Shown here one piece after another: positions 1-8,572 of a stretch of DNA of 64,000 nucleotides. How positions within the stretch are numbered: position 1 is the first letter of the stretch; each line of letters begins with the position of its first letter. The stretch is from JAICMB01 sp963795935 (GTDB lineage: Bacteria > Acidobacteriota > Terriglobia > Bryobacterales > Bryobacteraceae), in assembly GCA_963795935.1 (NCBI GenBank), contig CAWCJO010000029.1:62001-126000 (forward strand), read 5' to 3'. The translations under genes and the position numbers were made by a program. The notes under the pieces were generated by a model. That model searched no databases. It was given only the letters and a program-made list of their open reading frames with translations, and had not been told where the DNA came from.

Positions 1-299
1 CATTGGAGGCGCGCGACGAGCTCTTGAGCGTGCCCGGCATCGACGCCGTGATGGTGGGACCGGTGGATCTCTCGATCTCGCTGGGAGTGCCGGGCGATTT
101 CGAGAATCCGAAGATGGTGGATGCGATGGAAAAGATCCGCGATAGCTGCGTGGCGCGCGGAGTTACGCCGGGAACGCAGACGCGGTCGCTGGGATTGGCG
201 AAGTTCTGGCGGGAGCGGGGCATGCGCTTTCTGGGCTGCAGCAGCGAAATGGGGATGATGTTCGAGAGGGCGTCGGAGCTGGCCAAGGCGTTGGCATAG
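1..299 (+). CDS. HpcH/HpaI-family aldolase, C-terminal part (5' end outside window)
   Basis: The reading frame is open from the window edge to a TAG at 297-299, so only the last ~99 residues are visible. The stretch VPGIDAVMVGPVDLSISLG is the typical C-terminal active-site region of the HpcH/HpaI (2,4-dihydroxyhept-2-ene-1,7-dioate / 2-keto-3-deoxyglucarate) class II pyruvate aldolase family, where the Gly-Pro-x-Asp-Leu segment binds substrate and contributes to the barrel. The family cleaves 4-hydroxy-2-oxo acids to pyruvate plus an aldehyde with a divalent metal. The metal ligands and the catalytic Arg/His lie upstream and cannot be checked, so the exact substrate is unknown. The TTG at 3-5 is not the real start. 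Confidence 0.85.
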   Translation, partial: LEARDELLSVPGIDAVMVGPVDLSISLGVPGDFENPKMVDAMEKIRDSCVARGVTPGTQTRSLGLAKFWRERGMRFLGCSSEMGMMFERASELAKALA

Positions 300-485
300 A
301 TGTCAGGCGATGAGGGCCGTTACGTACGGAGTTGCTGTTGGACATCAGCACGAAGCCGGACCCCAGTTGTTCAACGCCCAAACTGGACTACCCAGAGTAA
401 ACTTCTGCTTCCGCCGCCCGTGAATCGGAGGAAGACGCTGATTCGGCGTTGATCTAGTTTAATGCAACCGCCCGACAACTCGTGA

Positions 486-641
486 TCAACCCTTGAAATT
501 CTGGGACGGTCTTTCGCCATGTTCCTCGAAAAATAGTTCCAGCAAACGTTGCTCGAGAGCCACGGCGTCGGACTTGGCTTCCAGTTCGCACCACCCAATC
601 TCGTGTTCTTGCGAATCCCGGACAATCTCAGAATCCTTTTA
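486..641 (-). pseudogene. Short open stretch, possible gene remnant
   Basis: The 437 bases between the aldolase tail and the class II aldolase hold no complete gene. One minus-strand frame reads for about 50 codons with protein-like composition, including EIGWCELEAKSDAVALEQR and then LLELFFEEHGERPSQNF, ending at TGA (486-488). An in-frame TAA closes it upstream and there is no start codon with a ribosome-binding site. It looks like the C-terminal tail of a lost gene. I do not recognise the family. The overlapping longer minus-strand frame (371-739) has a poor composition and I treat it as a shadow. Confidence 0.25.
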
Positions 642-735
642 TTTGTGACTTGTGGTTGCCTCAATTTACATTCGTCGCGCAATGCTCGGCCACAGTCAAG
701 CCCCAGGACAGACCGCGCAAAAACCGGCTTGAGCG

Positions 736-1518
736 TCACGCCAGGACGCCGCGGGCGCGCAATGCCTCGTCGATGATGGACAGCAGCTCGGCGCGCGTGA
801 TTTCGAAGCGTTCCGTTGCCGGCTGGACATCCTCTGCTACGACGGGATTGCCGGGCTCCATGGCGGCGCGCGAGGTGACGCCATAGCGGCCGCGGGATTC
901 GAACAGCTTGCGAACCTCTTCGCGCGGCAGGACCTTGGCGCCGCCGAGCATTTCAGCCACAAACGTAATGCGCGCGAAATGTTCCACCGTCTCCATGCGG
1001 AAGTAAGCCTCGTAGACGTCGGTTCCGTAGCAGACGGCGCCGTGGTTCGCCATCAGGATAGCGTCGTACTTGGGAATATACGGCAGCATTCCATCAGTGA
1101 GGGCCGGAGTTCCGGGAAGGCCATAGTCGGCGACGGGAACGCTGCCGAGGCCGATGATGACTTCGGGCAGCAGAGCGAGGTTGAGCGGCCGGCCCGCGGC
1201 GGCGAATCCCGTGGCTACGGGGGGGTGAGCGTGAACGACGCTCCGGATATCGGGGCGCAGGCGGTAGACGGTCAGGTGCATCGCGATTTCGGACGTGCGT
1301 GCGCGCGCGCCTTCTACCTTGTTGCCCTCCATGTCGCAGACGATCAGATCGTCGGCCGACATCATTCCTTTGCAGACAGCGGTGGGAGTGCAGAGAATCC
1401 GGCGGTCGTCGAGGCGGATGCTGATATTGCCGTCGTTCGCCGCAATCCAGCCCTTCTGAAAGACAAGCTTGCCGATCTCGACGATGTCGTGCCGAAGCTC
1501 TGCAATGGATTTGGACAT
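736..1518 (-). CDS. Class II aldolase/adducin family protein
   Basis: This is a zinc-dependent class II aldolase of the L-fuculose-phosphate/L-ribulose-phosphate-epimerase fold (about 260 residues, slightly longer than typical FucA because of a C-terminal tail). The zinc site is recognisable: His96 and His98 in VVHAHPP and His159 in ANHGA, with Glu77 in TSEIAMH as the likely catalytic acid. The N-terminal NDGNISIR loop that binds substrate phosphate in the family is present. Such enzymes cleave sugar phosphates to dihydroxyacetone phosphate or glycolaldehyde plus an aldehyde; the sugar cannot be told from sequence. I chose the start MSKSIAEL; an in-frame upstream start at 1539 adds seven residues. 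Neither has a clear Shine-Dalgarno. It stands alone on this strand, convergent with the HpcH/HpaI aldolase. Confidence 0.9.
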   Translation of the reverse strand: MSKSIAELRHDIVEIGKLVFQKGWIAANDGNISIRLDDRRILCTPTAVCKGMMSADDLIVCDMEGNKVEGARARTSEIAMHLTVYRLRPDIRSVVHAHPPVATGFAAAGRPLNLALLPEVIIGLGSVPVADYGLPGTPALTDGMLPYIPKYDAILMANHGAVCYGTDVYEAYFRMETVEHFARITFVAEMLGGAKVLPREEVRKLFESRGRYGVTSRAAMEPGNPVVAEDVQPATERFEITRAELLSIIDEALRARGVLA

Positions 1519-1571
1519 CCGAAGTAACGATTGTATCAAGGCGGATTGTAAGGGGCGCGCCCGCCTTCAAA

Positions 1572-2522
1572 TTAAAATTGCAGCCAGGATCGAAGGACGC
1601 GATCAGCGTGGTCCAGGATTGCGATGGCTTGGAATGGCAATCGCAAATCGTGCAATTCAACGCGGTTGCCGCCTTCCGGCTCCGGGACGGGCGTGAGCGA
1701 CCATCTGGGGTATTGGTCGAAGGCCAGAAAAGTCTTAAATACCGGAGTGCCGCGCGCGGCGGCGATTGCGGCGGCATCGTCCGGTTTGTAGAATGTCGCG
1801 CCGGCGCTGGGATCAAACTGGGCGGTGACGTTCCAGGCGTACTCCTTGAACAGGGTCGGCGTCTCGACCCAGCCGCGCCATTGGACCGGATTCGAGCCGG
1901 GCGGGAACGCGGCTTCGCGCAGCGGAGCGGAGCCTGCGTAAATGCGGGAGTTTAGAACGTCGATGGCACGCTGGTGCAGCAAGAACTTGCCGAAATCGTA
2001 ACCTAATACGAGCAGCAGTGCGAGTATCGCCAAGGCGCGGCCGGAGCCGGGCTTGGCTCCGATTTCGGCGTTGACCATGCGGAAGACGTAGACCAGCAGC
2101 CAAGCGAACAGGAGCACCGCGAGAATCCAGAGGTCGACGAGGGCGTTCAGGTCGAGATGAAACCATTGCGGCGAGAATGGCAACAGGAACCGCACGCCGT
2201 AGGTGTTGGTCCAGTCCAGCAGAAGATGGCTCGCGACGCCCGCGATGCACAGCAGGTAAAGGCGCATCCAACCCTGAAAACTTCGCATCAGCGCGCACAC
2301 GATCAGCATAGGCAGAAGGGCCATGACCGGAACAAACGGGATGGCGTGCGCCAGGCCGCGATGATAGCGAATATAGGCGAGCGGTCCCCAGAAAATGGCC
2401 AGGCCGTCGACGTCGGGAGCGTTGGCGGACAAAATCAGCGCGAGCGGCGCGCGAGCGTGAAAGCGCGCCAGGCCGGCCCTGCTCAGCATCAAGCCGGTCA
2501 GCGAGTGAGTGAGGTTGTCCAT
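1572..2522 (-). CDS. YdjM/YbcI-like membrane-bound metal-dependent hydrolase (DUF457)
   Basis: The N-terminus MDNLTHSLTGLMLSRAGL and the following ANAPDVDG and YHRGLAHA motifs are the hallmarks of the LexA-regulated YdjM/DUF457 family, inner-membrane proteins with conserved His and Asp residues thought to bind metal. Several hydrophobic helices follow (roughly residues 60-165), then a ~150-residue soluble tail after the last helix that contains little I recognise. The family is annotated as metal-dependent hydrolase, but a reaction has not been established to my knowledge. Its start overlaps the 3' end of the lipid kinase gene by 25 bases, suggesting one transcript with it. Confidence 0.85.
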   Translation of the reverse strand: MDNLTHSLTGLMLSRAGLARFHARAPLALILSANAPDVDGLAIFWGPLAYIRYHRGLAHAIPFVPVMALLPMLIVCALMRSFQGWMRLYLLCIAGVASHLLLDWTNTYGVRFLLPFSPQWFHLDLNALVDLWILAVLLFAWLLVYVFRMVNAEIGAKPGSGRALAILALLLVLGYDFGKFLLHQRAIDVLNSRIYAGSAPLREAAFPPGSNPVQWRGWVETPTLFKEYAWNVTAQFDPSAGATFYKPDDAAAIAAARGTPVFKTFLAFDQYPRWSLTPVPEPEGGNRVELHDLRLPFQAIAILDHADRVLRSWLQF

Positions 2523-3457
2523 GTACGATCGCGGTCCGCCAAGCGCGCGCCGAAGCCGGGCGGCATCAACATCGTGAGACAGTGCGGAACGATTTCGATC
2601 GCGGCGGGCAAGCGGCCGGCATACTCGCCGTCAACTTGGACATAAATTCGGCGGTCCTCCGGACAAGCCAGCGTCAAGGAATCGCAGCGTGAGGTGGTGA
2701 CTCCGCGCAGGCCGGCGGTCCGTCCCAAGAGCACGGCCGTCAGATACTTGATATAGCGCAGAGGATTGACGCCCTCGAACAGCACGATTTCGAAGTCGTG
2801 GTCCAGCAAAGTGATATTGCGCGCGATTTCGAGGTCGCCGCCGTAGTTGCGCACGCGGCTGGCCAGCGCGAAGGTGGGCCGATGCTGCCGGCCTGCGGCT
2901 TCGACCGTGAACTCCGGAAGCGGCCGCAGGCCGTGTATGAATCCAGCGATCCAGTAGGCGACTTTGCCGAGCGCCGATTTGAGCTTGGCGCTGATCTTGT
3001 AAACTATGAGCGCGTCCAGGCCGGCGCCCGCCATCAACGCGAAGTACCTGGGTTCCTCGCCCGCGCAGCGCAGCAAGCCGAGAGAGATCCGATGCGGCAC
3101 GCAGTCCGAGATGAGATTCGCGGCGCGCTCCAGGCGACTGCCGATGCCCAACTCCATCGCTAGGACGTTCGCCGTTCCGCCGGGAAGAATGCCGATGGGA
3201 ACATCCGAATGGACCATGCCGTTAACGACCTCGTTCATGGTGCCGTCGCCGCCGCCGACCAGGATCAGATCGGCCCCGGCGGCAAGGCACTCGCGGGCGA
3301 CGGCGGCGCCGCTCCGGGGACCTCGCGTGGGCACGGCTTCGACGTGGTGTCCGGCGGCGGAGAGAATGCGAGCGGCGCGGCCGACGAATACGTCCGCCCG
3401 GCCGCGCAACTTGCCCGCGTATGGATTATAGACGATGAACGCTTTACGATATGTCAG
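2498..3457 (-). CDS. YegS/BmrU-type diacylglycerol/lipid kinase
   Basis: A DAGK-catalytic-domain protein: KAFIVYNPYAGK at the N-terminus, the nucleotide loop VGGGDGTMNEVVNG and GILPGGTANVLAMELG are the diagnostic motifs of the YegS/DgkB lipid kinase family, which phosphorylates diacylglycerol or related lipids at the membrane face using ATP. The length (~320 residues) is normal. The start is odd. No ATG, GTG or TTG lies between the ligA start and the family N-terminus; a CTG at 3455-3457 (CTG ACA TAT CGT AAA) is the only sensible position, just downstream of a TATACT box. An unusual start or a small sequence error near it is likely. It is divergent from ligA and overlaps the next gene on its strand. 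Confidence 0.85.
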   Translation of the reverse strand: MTYRKAFIVYNPYAGKLRGRADVFVGRAARILSAAGHHVEAVPTRGPRSGAAVARECLAAGADLILVGGGDGTMNEVVNGMVHSDVPIGILPGGTANVLAMELGIGSRLERAANLISDCVPHRISLGLLRCAGEEPRYFALMAGAGLDALIVYKISAKLKSALGKVAYWIAGFIHGLRPLPEFTVEAAGRQHRPTFALASRVRNYGGDLEIARNITLLDHDFEIVLFEGVNPLRYIKYLTAVLLGRTAGLRGVTTSRCDSLTLACPEDRRIYVQVDGEYAGRLPAAIEIVPHCLTMLMPPGFGARLADRDRTWTTSLTR

Positions 3458-3479
3458 TACTCTAGTATAGAAAACGCGA
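3455..3479. promoter_or_regulatory. Short divergent promoter region, lipid kinase / ligA
   Basis: Only 21 bases separate the likely starts of the lipid kinase and ligA. Within them, TATACT reads as a -10 box on the minus strand and TAGTAT on the plus strand, each a few bases before the respective start. This implies very short leaders in both directions. It is inferred from sequence only. Confidence 0.35.
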
Positions 3480-5470
3480 TGAGCAGAGAGCCGGCCGCGC
3501 GCCAGGCGGAAGCGTTGCGCGAAGAGATTCGACGGCACGAACATCTGTACTACGTCCTCGACGCGCCCGCGATTACGGACGCCGAGTACGACGCTCTCAT
3601 GCGGCGGCTCCAGGACATTGAGGCTGCGCATCCCGAGTTGATCACCCCCGATTCTCCCACGCAGCGCGTTGGCGGCAAGCCTCGCGAGGGCTTCGTGAAA
3701 GTGGCCCATAGCTCGCCCATGCTCAGCCTCGATAACGCGCTGAACGAAGGCGAGCTGCGGGAGTTCGACCGCCGCGTGCGCGATCTGCTGGGCGGCGCTC
3801 CTTATGAATACGTGGCGGAGTTGAAGATGGATGGGCTGTCGATGGCGGCGCGTTATCGCGACGGCATTTTCGAGCAGGCCATTACGCGCGGGGACGGGCT
3901 GGTGGGGGAAGACGTGACCGAAAATGCGCGAACGATTCGCTCGCTTCCTCTGCGCGCGCGATCGATTCCGCCGGTCTTCGAAGCGCGCGGCGAATGCATT
4001 ATGAACCGCGCCGCGTTTGAACGTCTGAACGAGCAGCGCGACGCGGAAGGTTTGCCGCGGTTCGCGAATCCGCGTAATGCGGCCGCGGGGGCGGTGCGGA
4101 ATTTAGAGCCAGGCGTGACGGCTTCACGGCGTCTCGATTTTTTCGCTTATTTTCTGCTTGTCAATGGCGATTTCTTCTATAGCAGCCATTGGGAGTCGCT
4201 CGCCGCGCTGGAGGAGATGGGGTTAAAGGTTAACCCGTACAAGAGGAAATGCGGCGGCTTGGAGGAGCTTCTGGAGTTCTGCCGCGAATGGGAGTCGAAG
4301 CGCGAGGAATTGCCATACGAGATCGACGGCGTGGTCGCCAAGATCGACTCCGTGGCGCAGCAGCGGGCGCTGGGGTGGACGGCGAAAGCTCCGCGATGGG
4401 CGATCGCGTTCAAATTTGCCGCGCGGCAGGAGCAGACGGTCGTCGAAGACATTCAGGTGTACGTGGGGCGAACCGGCGCGCTGACGCCTGTCGCTCACCT
4501 GAAACCGGTCAACGTCGGAGGGGTGACAGTTTCGCGGGCCACGCTGCACAACGAGGACGAGATCGGACGGTTGGGCGTCGAGATCGGCGACAGCGTGTTG
4601 ATCGAGCGCAGCGGCGACGTGATCCCGAAGATCGTGCGCGTGACGGCGCAGGGGGAACAGCGGCGGCCGTTTCGCATGCCCCGGCATTGCCCGGTTTGCG
4701 GCGGAGATATTGTTCGCGAAGAGGGAGAAGCGGCCAGCCGCTGCATTAACACGAATTGCCCGGCCCGGCTGAAGGAATCGGTGCTGCACTTCGCCTCGCG
4801 CGGCGTGATGGACATCGATGGCCTGGGGCACGCGCTGGTCGATCAGCTCGTTGCGCGCGGTTTGGTCCGAGGCGTTGCCGATATTTACGATCTCACTATG
4901 GAACGGCTGATGGATCTGGAGCGGATGGGAAAGAAGTCGGCCGCGAAGATCGTTGCGAATATCGCGGGGTCGCGGTCGAAGCCGTTAGCGCGGGTGCTTA
5001 ACGGACTCGGAATTCCTTTTGTGGGGGAGCGCACGGCGCAAATCCTAAGCGACACTTTCGGCAGTCTGGACGCGATTGCCGAGGCGGACCAGGCGGGGCT
5101 GCAGGAAGCCGAAGAGGTCGGACCCAAAGTCGCACACAGTATTCGGACGTTTTTTGCCGAGCCGCGCAATCGCGAATTGGTCGAACGGCTTCGGAAGGCA
5201 GGCCTGCGATTCGAACAGCAGATCAAGCCCAGGAAGGAGGTTGGCCCACTCGCCAAAAAGGTTTTCGTATTGACGGGAACGCTTCCGGCGTTGAAGCGCG
5301 AAGAGGCCAAGACCAGAATCGAGGCCGCGGGGGGCAAAGTGGCGGGATCGGTGAGCAAGAAAACCGATTATGTCGTGGCCGGGGAAGACGCCGGATCGAA
5401 GCTGGACAAGGCTCGCGAACTCGGGGTTCGCGTCATCGGCGAATCCGAGCTCTTGGACATGTTGCGGTGA
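3479..5470 (+). CDS. ligA: NAD-dependent DNA ligase LigA
   Basis: A full-length bacterial NAD+-dependent ligase of 663 residues that seals nicks in replication and repair. The order is canonical: Ia/adenylation domain with the KMDG motif (Lys116 is the adenylated lysine), OB fold, four-cysteine zinc finger (Cys404, Cys407, Cys422, Cys427), helix-hairpin-helix repeats, and a C-terminal BRCT domain (~590-663, starting near KKVFVLTGTL). The ATG at 3479 gives MSREPAARQ followed by the family N-terminus HEHLYYVLD; the frame is open further upstream but that part lies over the lipid kinase gene. The 3' end overlaps the next gene by GTGA. Confidence 0.98.
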   Translation: MSREPAARQAEALREEIRRHEHLYYVLDAPAITDAEYDALMRRLQDIEAAHPELITPDSPTQRVGGKPREGFVKVAHSSPMLSLDNALNEGELREFDRRVRDLLGGAPYEYVAELKMDGLSMAARYRDGIFEQAITRGDGLVGEDVTENARTIRSLPLRARSIPPVFEARGECIMNRAAFERLNEQRDAEGLPRFANPRNAAAGAVRNLEPGVTASRRLDFFAYFLLVNGDFFYSSHWESLAALEEMGLKVNPYKRKCGGLEELLEFCREWESKREELPYEIDGVVAKIDSVAQQRALGWTAKAPRWAIAFKFAARQEQTVVEDIQVYVGRTGALTPVAHLKPVNVGGVTVSRATLHNEDEIGRLGVEIGDSVLIERSGDVIPKIVRVTAQGEQRRPFRMPRHCPVCGGDIVREEGEAASRCINTNCPARLKESVLHFASRGVMDIDGLGHALVDQLVARGLVRGVADIYDLTMERLMDLERMGKKSAAKIVANIAGSRSKPLARVLNGLGIPFVGERTAQILSDTFGSLDAIAEADQAGLQEAEEVGPKVAHSIRTFFAEPRNRELVERLRKAGLRFEQQIKPRKEVGPLAKKVFVLTGTLPALKREEAKTRIEAAGGKVAGSVSKKTDYVVAGEDAGSKLDKARELGVRVIGESELLDMLR

Positions 5471-6069
5471 AGGGGCTCCTCGCAACCCTACTGAAGTGGG
5501 GTCCGCTGGGCGTGCTCGTTATTTCAATCGTCGATTCGGCGGGTATTCCGGTCGTGGGAGGCGTCGATGGTCTCGTCGTCCTTTTCGCGGTACGGAATCC
5601 GGCCGAGGCTTACAGCGTCGCCGCCATTGCCGTGCTCGGCTCGATCATCGGGAGCCTCATCCTGTTCGCGATCGCGCGGCGCGGCGGAGAGGCGTATTTC
5701 GAACGCCATGCTCAAAGCGCTCGCGGCGTCCGCATGAAGCGATGGTTTCAGGAATACGGATTGTTAACGGTCCTGATCCCCGCGATGATTCCGATTCCGC
5801 TACCGCTGAAGCTCTTTATTATCGCGGCCGGAGCGTTCCAGGTGAATCCCTTCGTATTTACCGTCGTAATCACGGTAGCGCGCATTCCACGCTACTTTTT
5901 CCTGGCATGGTTGGGCAGACGGCTTGGCACTCGAACATTGCCCTATCTGGAACATCATGTCTTGGAATTACTCGTCTTATCCGCGGCGCTGTTCGGTATT
6001 CTCTACTTACTGATAAAAGTAATTGACCGAAGGCGTAAGTTACGGGCCGTTGTCAGCGGCCAAGAGTAA
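5467..6069 (+). CDS. DedA/VTT-domain membrane protein
   Basis: A 200-residue integral membrane protein of the SNARE-associated/VTT (DedA-like) family. Hydrophobic segments occur at about 10-30, 45-75, 95-125 and 160-185. The family signature appears as an Arg-containing re-entrant region (FAIARRGGEAYFER) and the Pro-rich loop IPAMIPIPLPLKLF, matching the family pattern G-x-x-P-x-P. DedA proteins act in membrane homeostasis, probably in lipid flipping; a role here is inference. The GTG start overlaps the ligA stop by four bases (GTGA), so it is translationally coupled to ligA. Confidence 0.85.
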   Translation: MKGLLATLLKWGPLGVLVISIVDSAGIPVVGGVDGLVVLFAVRNPAEAYSVAAIAVLGSIIGSLILFAIARRGGEAYFERHAQSARGVRMKRWFQEYGLLTVLIPAMIPIPLPLKLFIIAAGAFQVNPFVFTVVITVARIPRYFFLAWLGRRLGTRTLPYLEHHVLELLVLSAALFGILYLLIKVIDRRRKLRAVVSGQE

Positions 6070-6799
6070 ATGTGACCGAAATAGGAGCGACTACTTCGAC
6101 CGCCTCTCCGCTCAGCATGGTCGGTTTATAAACCCATTGCTTCACGGCGTCGAGAGCCGCCCGGACAAGGAGCGGATGTCCGTCGATAACCTGCAGATCG
6201 CGCATAGTTCCGTCCTTTGCGATGACGCCCACCAGATGCACCGTGCCTTGCACGCGAGCCGTAATGGCCAGCGGCGGATAGACCGGCATGACGCGACGCA
6301 GGAGCTTCGCTTCCTGGACGCCCTGGCTGACGCGCATGGGCCCGCGCGGCCGACTGGAAGCCGCGGGGGGCAGAGGTTCGGGCGGCTTCGTCGGAGGCAG
6401 TATGCTGCGCAGTAGTTTCCCGAGCGCCCCATCGCCAACCGATGCGCCGATCGCGCCCGCTACTCCAATCGCCGAAGAAGGTTCCAGAGTCGTCGTCAGG
6501 CTCAGGTCGTCGCGTAGCTCGGCTACTTTCCGCGGAATGGTTTTTGGAGCTCTGAAAATATGTGGATCGAGCGCCTCGGGGCGGGTCCTCGCTTGCGACG
6601 GAACTTGTTGAGGCGGCGCAGCGGCGGGCGGAGAAGCCGAGATTGTTCCCGTCCACTTATTCAAAGCGGGTAATTGGCCGGTATAGATAAGCGGCATTGC
6701 GATGGCCAGTAATACCGCGCTTATTTCAATAAGGAGCGAAACGGCGAAGGTCCACTTATTATTGGTTTGTTGAGCGGGGAGAATGGATTGCTCGAACAT
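6053..6799 (-). CDS. TonB-family energy transducer protein
   Basis: A 248-residue TonB-like protein: a single N-terminal membrane anchor (~18-38), a proline/alanine-rich periplasmic linker (~50-170), and a C-terminal TonB domain starting near PVYPPLAITARVQG and containing TVHLVGVIAKDGT and the AALDAVKQWVYKP helix. TonB couples the ExbBD proton motor to outer-membrane receptors; no exbB/exbD is adjacent, so a generic motor would be needed. The large Oar-like receptor at 28 kb is one possible partner. Its 3' end overlaps the convergent DedA-like gene by 17 bases. Confidence 0.9.
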   Translation of the reverse strand: MFEQSILPAQQTNNKWTFAVSLLIEISAVLLAIAMPLIYTGQLPALNKWTGTISASPPAAAPPQQVPSQARTRPEALDPHIFRAPKTIPRKVAELRDDLSLTTTLEPSSAIGVAGAIGASVGDGALGKLLRSILPPTKPPEPLPPAASSRPRGPMRVSQGVQEAKLLRRVMPVYPPLAITARVQGTVHLVGVIAKDGTMRDLQVIDGHPLLVRAALDAVKQWVYKPTMLSGEAVEVVAPISVTFTLGR

Positions 6800-6854
6800 G
6801 CCGGAATAGACACCGGCGTTGTTGAATTAGTTCCCGGGCGCTACCTTAGCTAAG

Positions 6855-8123
6855 CTAAGCGCGGATTTCCGTGGCGGCGGGCGCGGCCTTCGAGATCCGT
6901 ACCTGGTCGACCTTCAATTCGTTGCCCGCCAGCACCTCGATGCGGATGCCCTCGCGCTCCACGGTTTCGCCGATATGCGGCACATGTCCCAACCATTCGG
7001 TGACGAGCCCGCCGATGGTGGTGGATTCCGTCTCTTCCTGAGGCCGGAAACCGAGCAGCTCCTCGAGCCTGTCCACGTCCACGCTGCCGGATACGACATA
7101 GGCCCCGTGCGGTTCCTCTAAAACGTCGCGCTCCGGCTCATGCTCGTCGTGTATTTCGCCCAGAATCTCTTCCACCATGTCCTCCATGGTGACGAGGCCC
7201 GCGGTGTTGCCGTATTCGTCGACAACGATCGCGATGTGCGCTCCGTCGTGCTGCATCTCGCGCAGCAGCGCATCGACCGGCTTAGTTTCGGGAACCAGGC
7301 GGATGGGACGCAGCAGCGCCTTCACGGTGCGGCCCTTGCGCTCCTCCTCATCCAGTTCGAACATGTCGCGAACGTGTATAAAGCCGATGACCTGATCGAT
7401 CGTGCCGGCATAAACGGGGACGCGCGAATACTGCTGTTCTATGGCCAGCTCGCGCAGATTCTCAAGCGACCGGTTCTCCTCGATGGCGACCATGTTCGGC
7501 CGCGGAGTCATCACCTCGCGCACCGTCTTATCGCCAAACGCCACCACCGACTGGATCAGCTTGCGGTCGCCTTCCTCGATGATGCCCTCTTCGGTTCCGG
7601 CGGCGATCAGGGCTTCGATGTGTTCCGCCGGAGTCGCGACCTCCGCTTCGGCCTTCTGCGGTTCCGCGAGGTCCACTAAAGATTGGAAGAATGCCAGGGC
7701 CGCCGCCAAAGGACGAACCATTACGCTCAAGGCTCGAAGCAACGGAACCAGCGGCGCGAGCCAACGGCCGCTCGTCTTGCGATACAGCAGATGCGGTATG
7801 AGATAGGTGGTGACGAGCATCGCCAGCCACGCGATTCCGGCCGACTCCAGCAGGGCCTGCCACAACCGCGTTCGTCCATCCATCCGGGCCGCCATGATGG
7901 CCAGAGCCATGATGAGCAACGACGTGTGCTTGACGATGGAGAAGGCGAGCGCGCCGTGCTCGTCGCGGATGCCGATCTTCTCTTCGAGCGTGCTTCGGAA
8001 GAACTCGAGCATCGGCAGTTCGCGCGTGCGCAGCCGCAGCGATTCCATGTATAGAATCTGCACCAGCGTGACGATGCACAACGCGCAGGCGAGCACTATA
8101 GCGAGGACGACCAGGCCGATCAT
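6855..8123 (-). CDS. corC: HlyC/CorC-family (CNNM-CBS) transporter
   Basis: A 422-residue protein with an N-terminal CNNM-type membrane domain (hydrophobic stretches ~2-25, 55-80, 90-110, 120-145), two CBS domains (from VREVMTPRPNMVAI to IAIVVDEYGNTAGLVTMED) and a C-terminal CorC_HlyC domain (~330-410). The family is linked to magnesium/cobalt efflux. I placed the start at MIGLVVLA because its ATG overlaps the ybeY stop (ATGA); the frame runs on upstream only as a shadow of ybeY. It is the last gene of the phoH-ybeY-corC operon, which matches the conserved ybeZ-ybeY-ybeX order, here without lnt. Confidence 0.93.
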   Translation of the reverse strand: MIGLVVLAIVLACALCIVTLVQILYMESLRLRTRELPMLEFFRSTLEEKIGIRDEHGALAFSIVKHTSLLIMALAIMAARMDGRTRLWQALLESAGIAWLAMLVTTYLIPHLLYRKTSGRWLAPLVPLLRALSVMVRPLAAALAFFQSLVDLAEPQKAEAEVATPAEHIEALIAAGTEEGIIEEGDRKLIQSVVAFGDKTVREVMTPRPNMVAIEENRSLENLRELAIEQQYSRVPVYAGTIDQVIGFIHVRDMFELDEEERKGRTVKALLRPIRLVPETKPVDALLREMQHDGAHIAIVVDEYGNTAGLVTMEDMVEEILGEIHDEHEPERDVLEEPHGAYVVSGSVDVDRLEELLGFRPQEETESTTIGGLVTEWLGHVPHIGETVEREGIRIEVLAGNELKVDQVRISKAAPAATEIRA

Positions 8124-8566
8124 GACGATACTCGCGCGATCAGGCCGGGCGGCAGGTTGAGACGTTTCCGCCAGCGCGTCTCCACCCGCGCCATTTCGCC
8201 ACGGTCTTTTTCGTGATCGAGGCCGGTGAGGTGCAGTACGCCGTGCAGCATCAGGATGCGGACTTCCTCGGCGGCCGAGTGGCCGTATTCGGCAGCCTGG
8301 GCCCGCGCGCGATCCCATGAGATCGCCAACTGGCCCAGAGATCCGTTTGGCTCGGCCGGGGGAAACGAGAGCACGTCGGTGGTATAGTCCTTCTTGCGAA
8401 AGCGGCGGTTGAGGTCCCGCAATTCGTCGTCGCTTGCGATGAGGCAGCAGAACGGCCGCCCCGCCGCGAGCCGATCCTTCAGACCGCTTGCGAATTCGCG
8501 GAGAGCGCGGCGCGACAGCCCGTGGGCTGGAACGTGAAACAGAAGGCTACTGTGGCCGCCGGACAT
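8120..8566 (-). CDS. ybeY: Endoribonuclease YbeY, rRNA maturation factor
   Basis: A 148-residue UPF0054 metalloprotein. The zinc motif HGVLHLTGLDH (His108, His112, His118) is intact, and the TTDVLSFP motif lies upstream of it. YbeY takes part in 16S rRNA 3'-end processing and ribosome quality control. It lies six bases after phoH and overlaps corC by four bases, so the three genes are probably cotranscribed. Confidence 0.95.
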   Translation of the reverse strand: MSGGHSSLLFHVPAHGLSRRALREFASGLKDRLAAGRPFCCLIASDDELRDLNRRFRKKDYTTDVLSFPPAEPNGSLGQLAISWDRARAQAAEYGHSAAEEVRILMLHGVLHLTGLDHEKDRGEMARVETRWRKRLNLPPGLIARVSS

Positions 8567-8572
8567 GGCCGC

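Noticed and set aside
371..739. 122-residue minus-strand open frame after the first aldolase
   Set aside because: Composition is poor, and a different frame in the same place reads more like protein. No start signal.
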